Part shown: piece after piece, positions 12,173 through 12,207 of the stretch
Position numbering within the stretch: the stretch's first letter is position 1
Layout: the number at the start of each line of letters is the position of its first letter
Source: Pseudomonadota bacterium
GTDB taxonomy: Bacteria > Pseudomonadota > Alphaproteobacteria > UBA9219 > RGZA01
Direction: 5' to 3'
Length of the DNA: 12,207 bases
Assembly: GCA_016195205.1 (NCBI GenBank)
Contig: JACQAB010000100.1
Span: 1 to 12,207 of the forward strand
Position numbers and translations under genes: made by a program
Notes under the pieces: generated by a model
Seen by the model: only the letters and a program-made list of their open reading frames with translations
Databases searched by the model: none
What the model was told of the DNA's origin: nothing

Positions 12173-12207
12173 TGCAGATATGGAAGGGGTATTTTTAAAA
12201 GAGACAC

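Overview
The window is about 12.2 kb of chromosomal DNA from a moderately GC-rich Gram-negative bacterium, most probably an alphaproteobacterium. That placement is an inference. It rests on an NDUFS4-like accessory subunit of respiratory complex I, an LpxR-type outer-membrane protein (lipid A, hence an outer membrane), a short PutA without a DNA-binding domain, tRNA genes that encode their own CCA, and dispersed palindromes with GTCAT-type ends. I see no transposase, integrase, phage structural gene or CRISPR array.

Layout. The first 600 bases hold two small orphan genes, less GC-rich than what follows. Then come coaD (pantetheine-phosphate adenylyltransferase) and a tRNA-Lys(UUU) with a readable sigma70-like promoter. 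A patatin-like phospholipase (minus) and an MsbA-type ABC exporter (plus) are divergent, and the spacer between them holds an inverted pair of G-rich elements. Next is a doubtful small ORF, then a minus-strand pair encoding a secreted Pro-rich, Cys-containing protein and a CX5R tyrosine phosphatase. A DUF192 anchored protein diverges from that pair. A minus-strand group follows: tRNA-Arg(UCU), the complex I subunit and tRNA-Pro(UGG). After it lies an LpxR-like lipid A deacylase gene broken by an internal deletion with a frameshift. The window ends with a DUF167 protein and putA, both on the minus strand.

Working together. Most genes are housekeeping or envelope functions and form no single pathway. 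CoaD (coenzyme A), PutA (proline to glutamate, electrons to quinone) and the complex I subunit belong to central and respiratory metabolism. The ABC exporter, patatin-like protein, LpxR remnant, secreted protein and DUF192 protein concern lipids or the envelope. The phosphatase starts within a few bases of the stop of the secreted-protein gene and is probably translationally coupled to it.

The most unusual content is non-coding. The spacers hold a family of small hairpins with a nearly constant 14-nt loop (GWAGCYTTRGCGAA-like) and different but complementary stems. Some of these are nested in larger folded elements of 110-153 bp with inverted GTCAT-type ends. A separate G-rich element occurs as a back-to-back pair upstream of the ABC exporter and as a degenerate copy upstream of coaD. 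These repeats, the deleted lpxR and the two possibly related orphan ORFs are the points most worth a second look.
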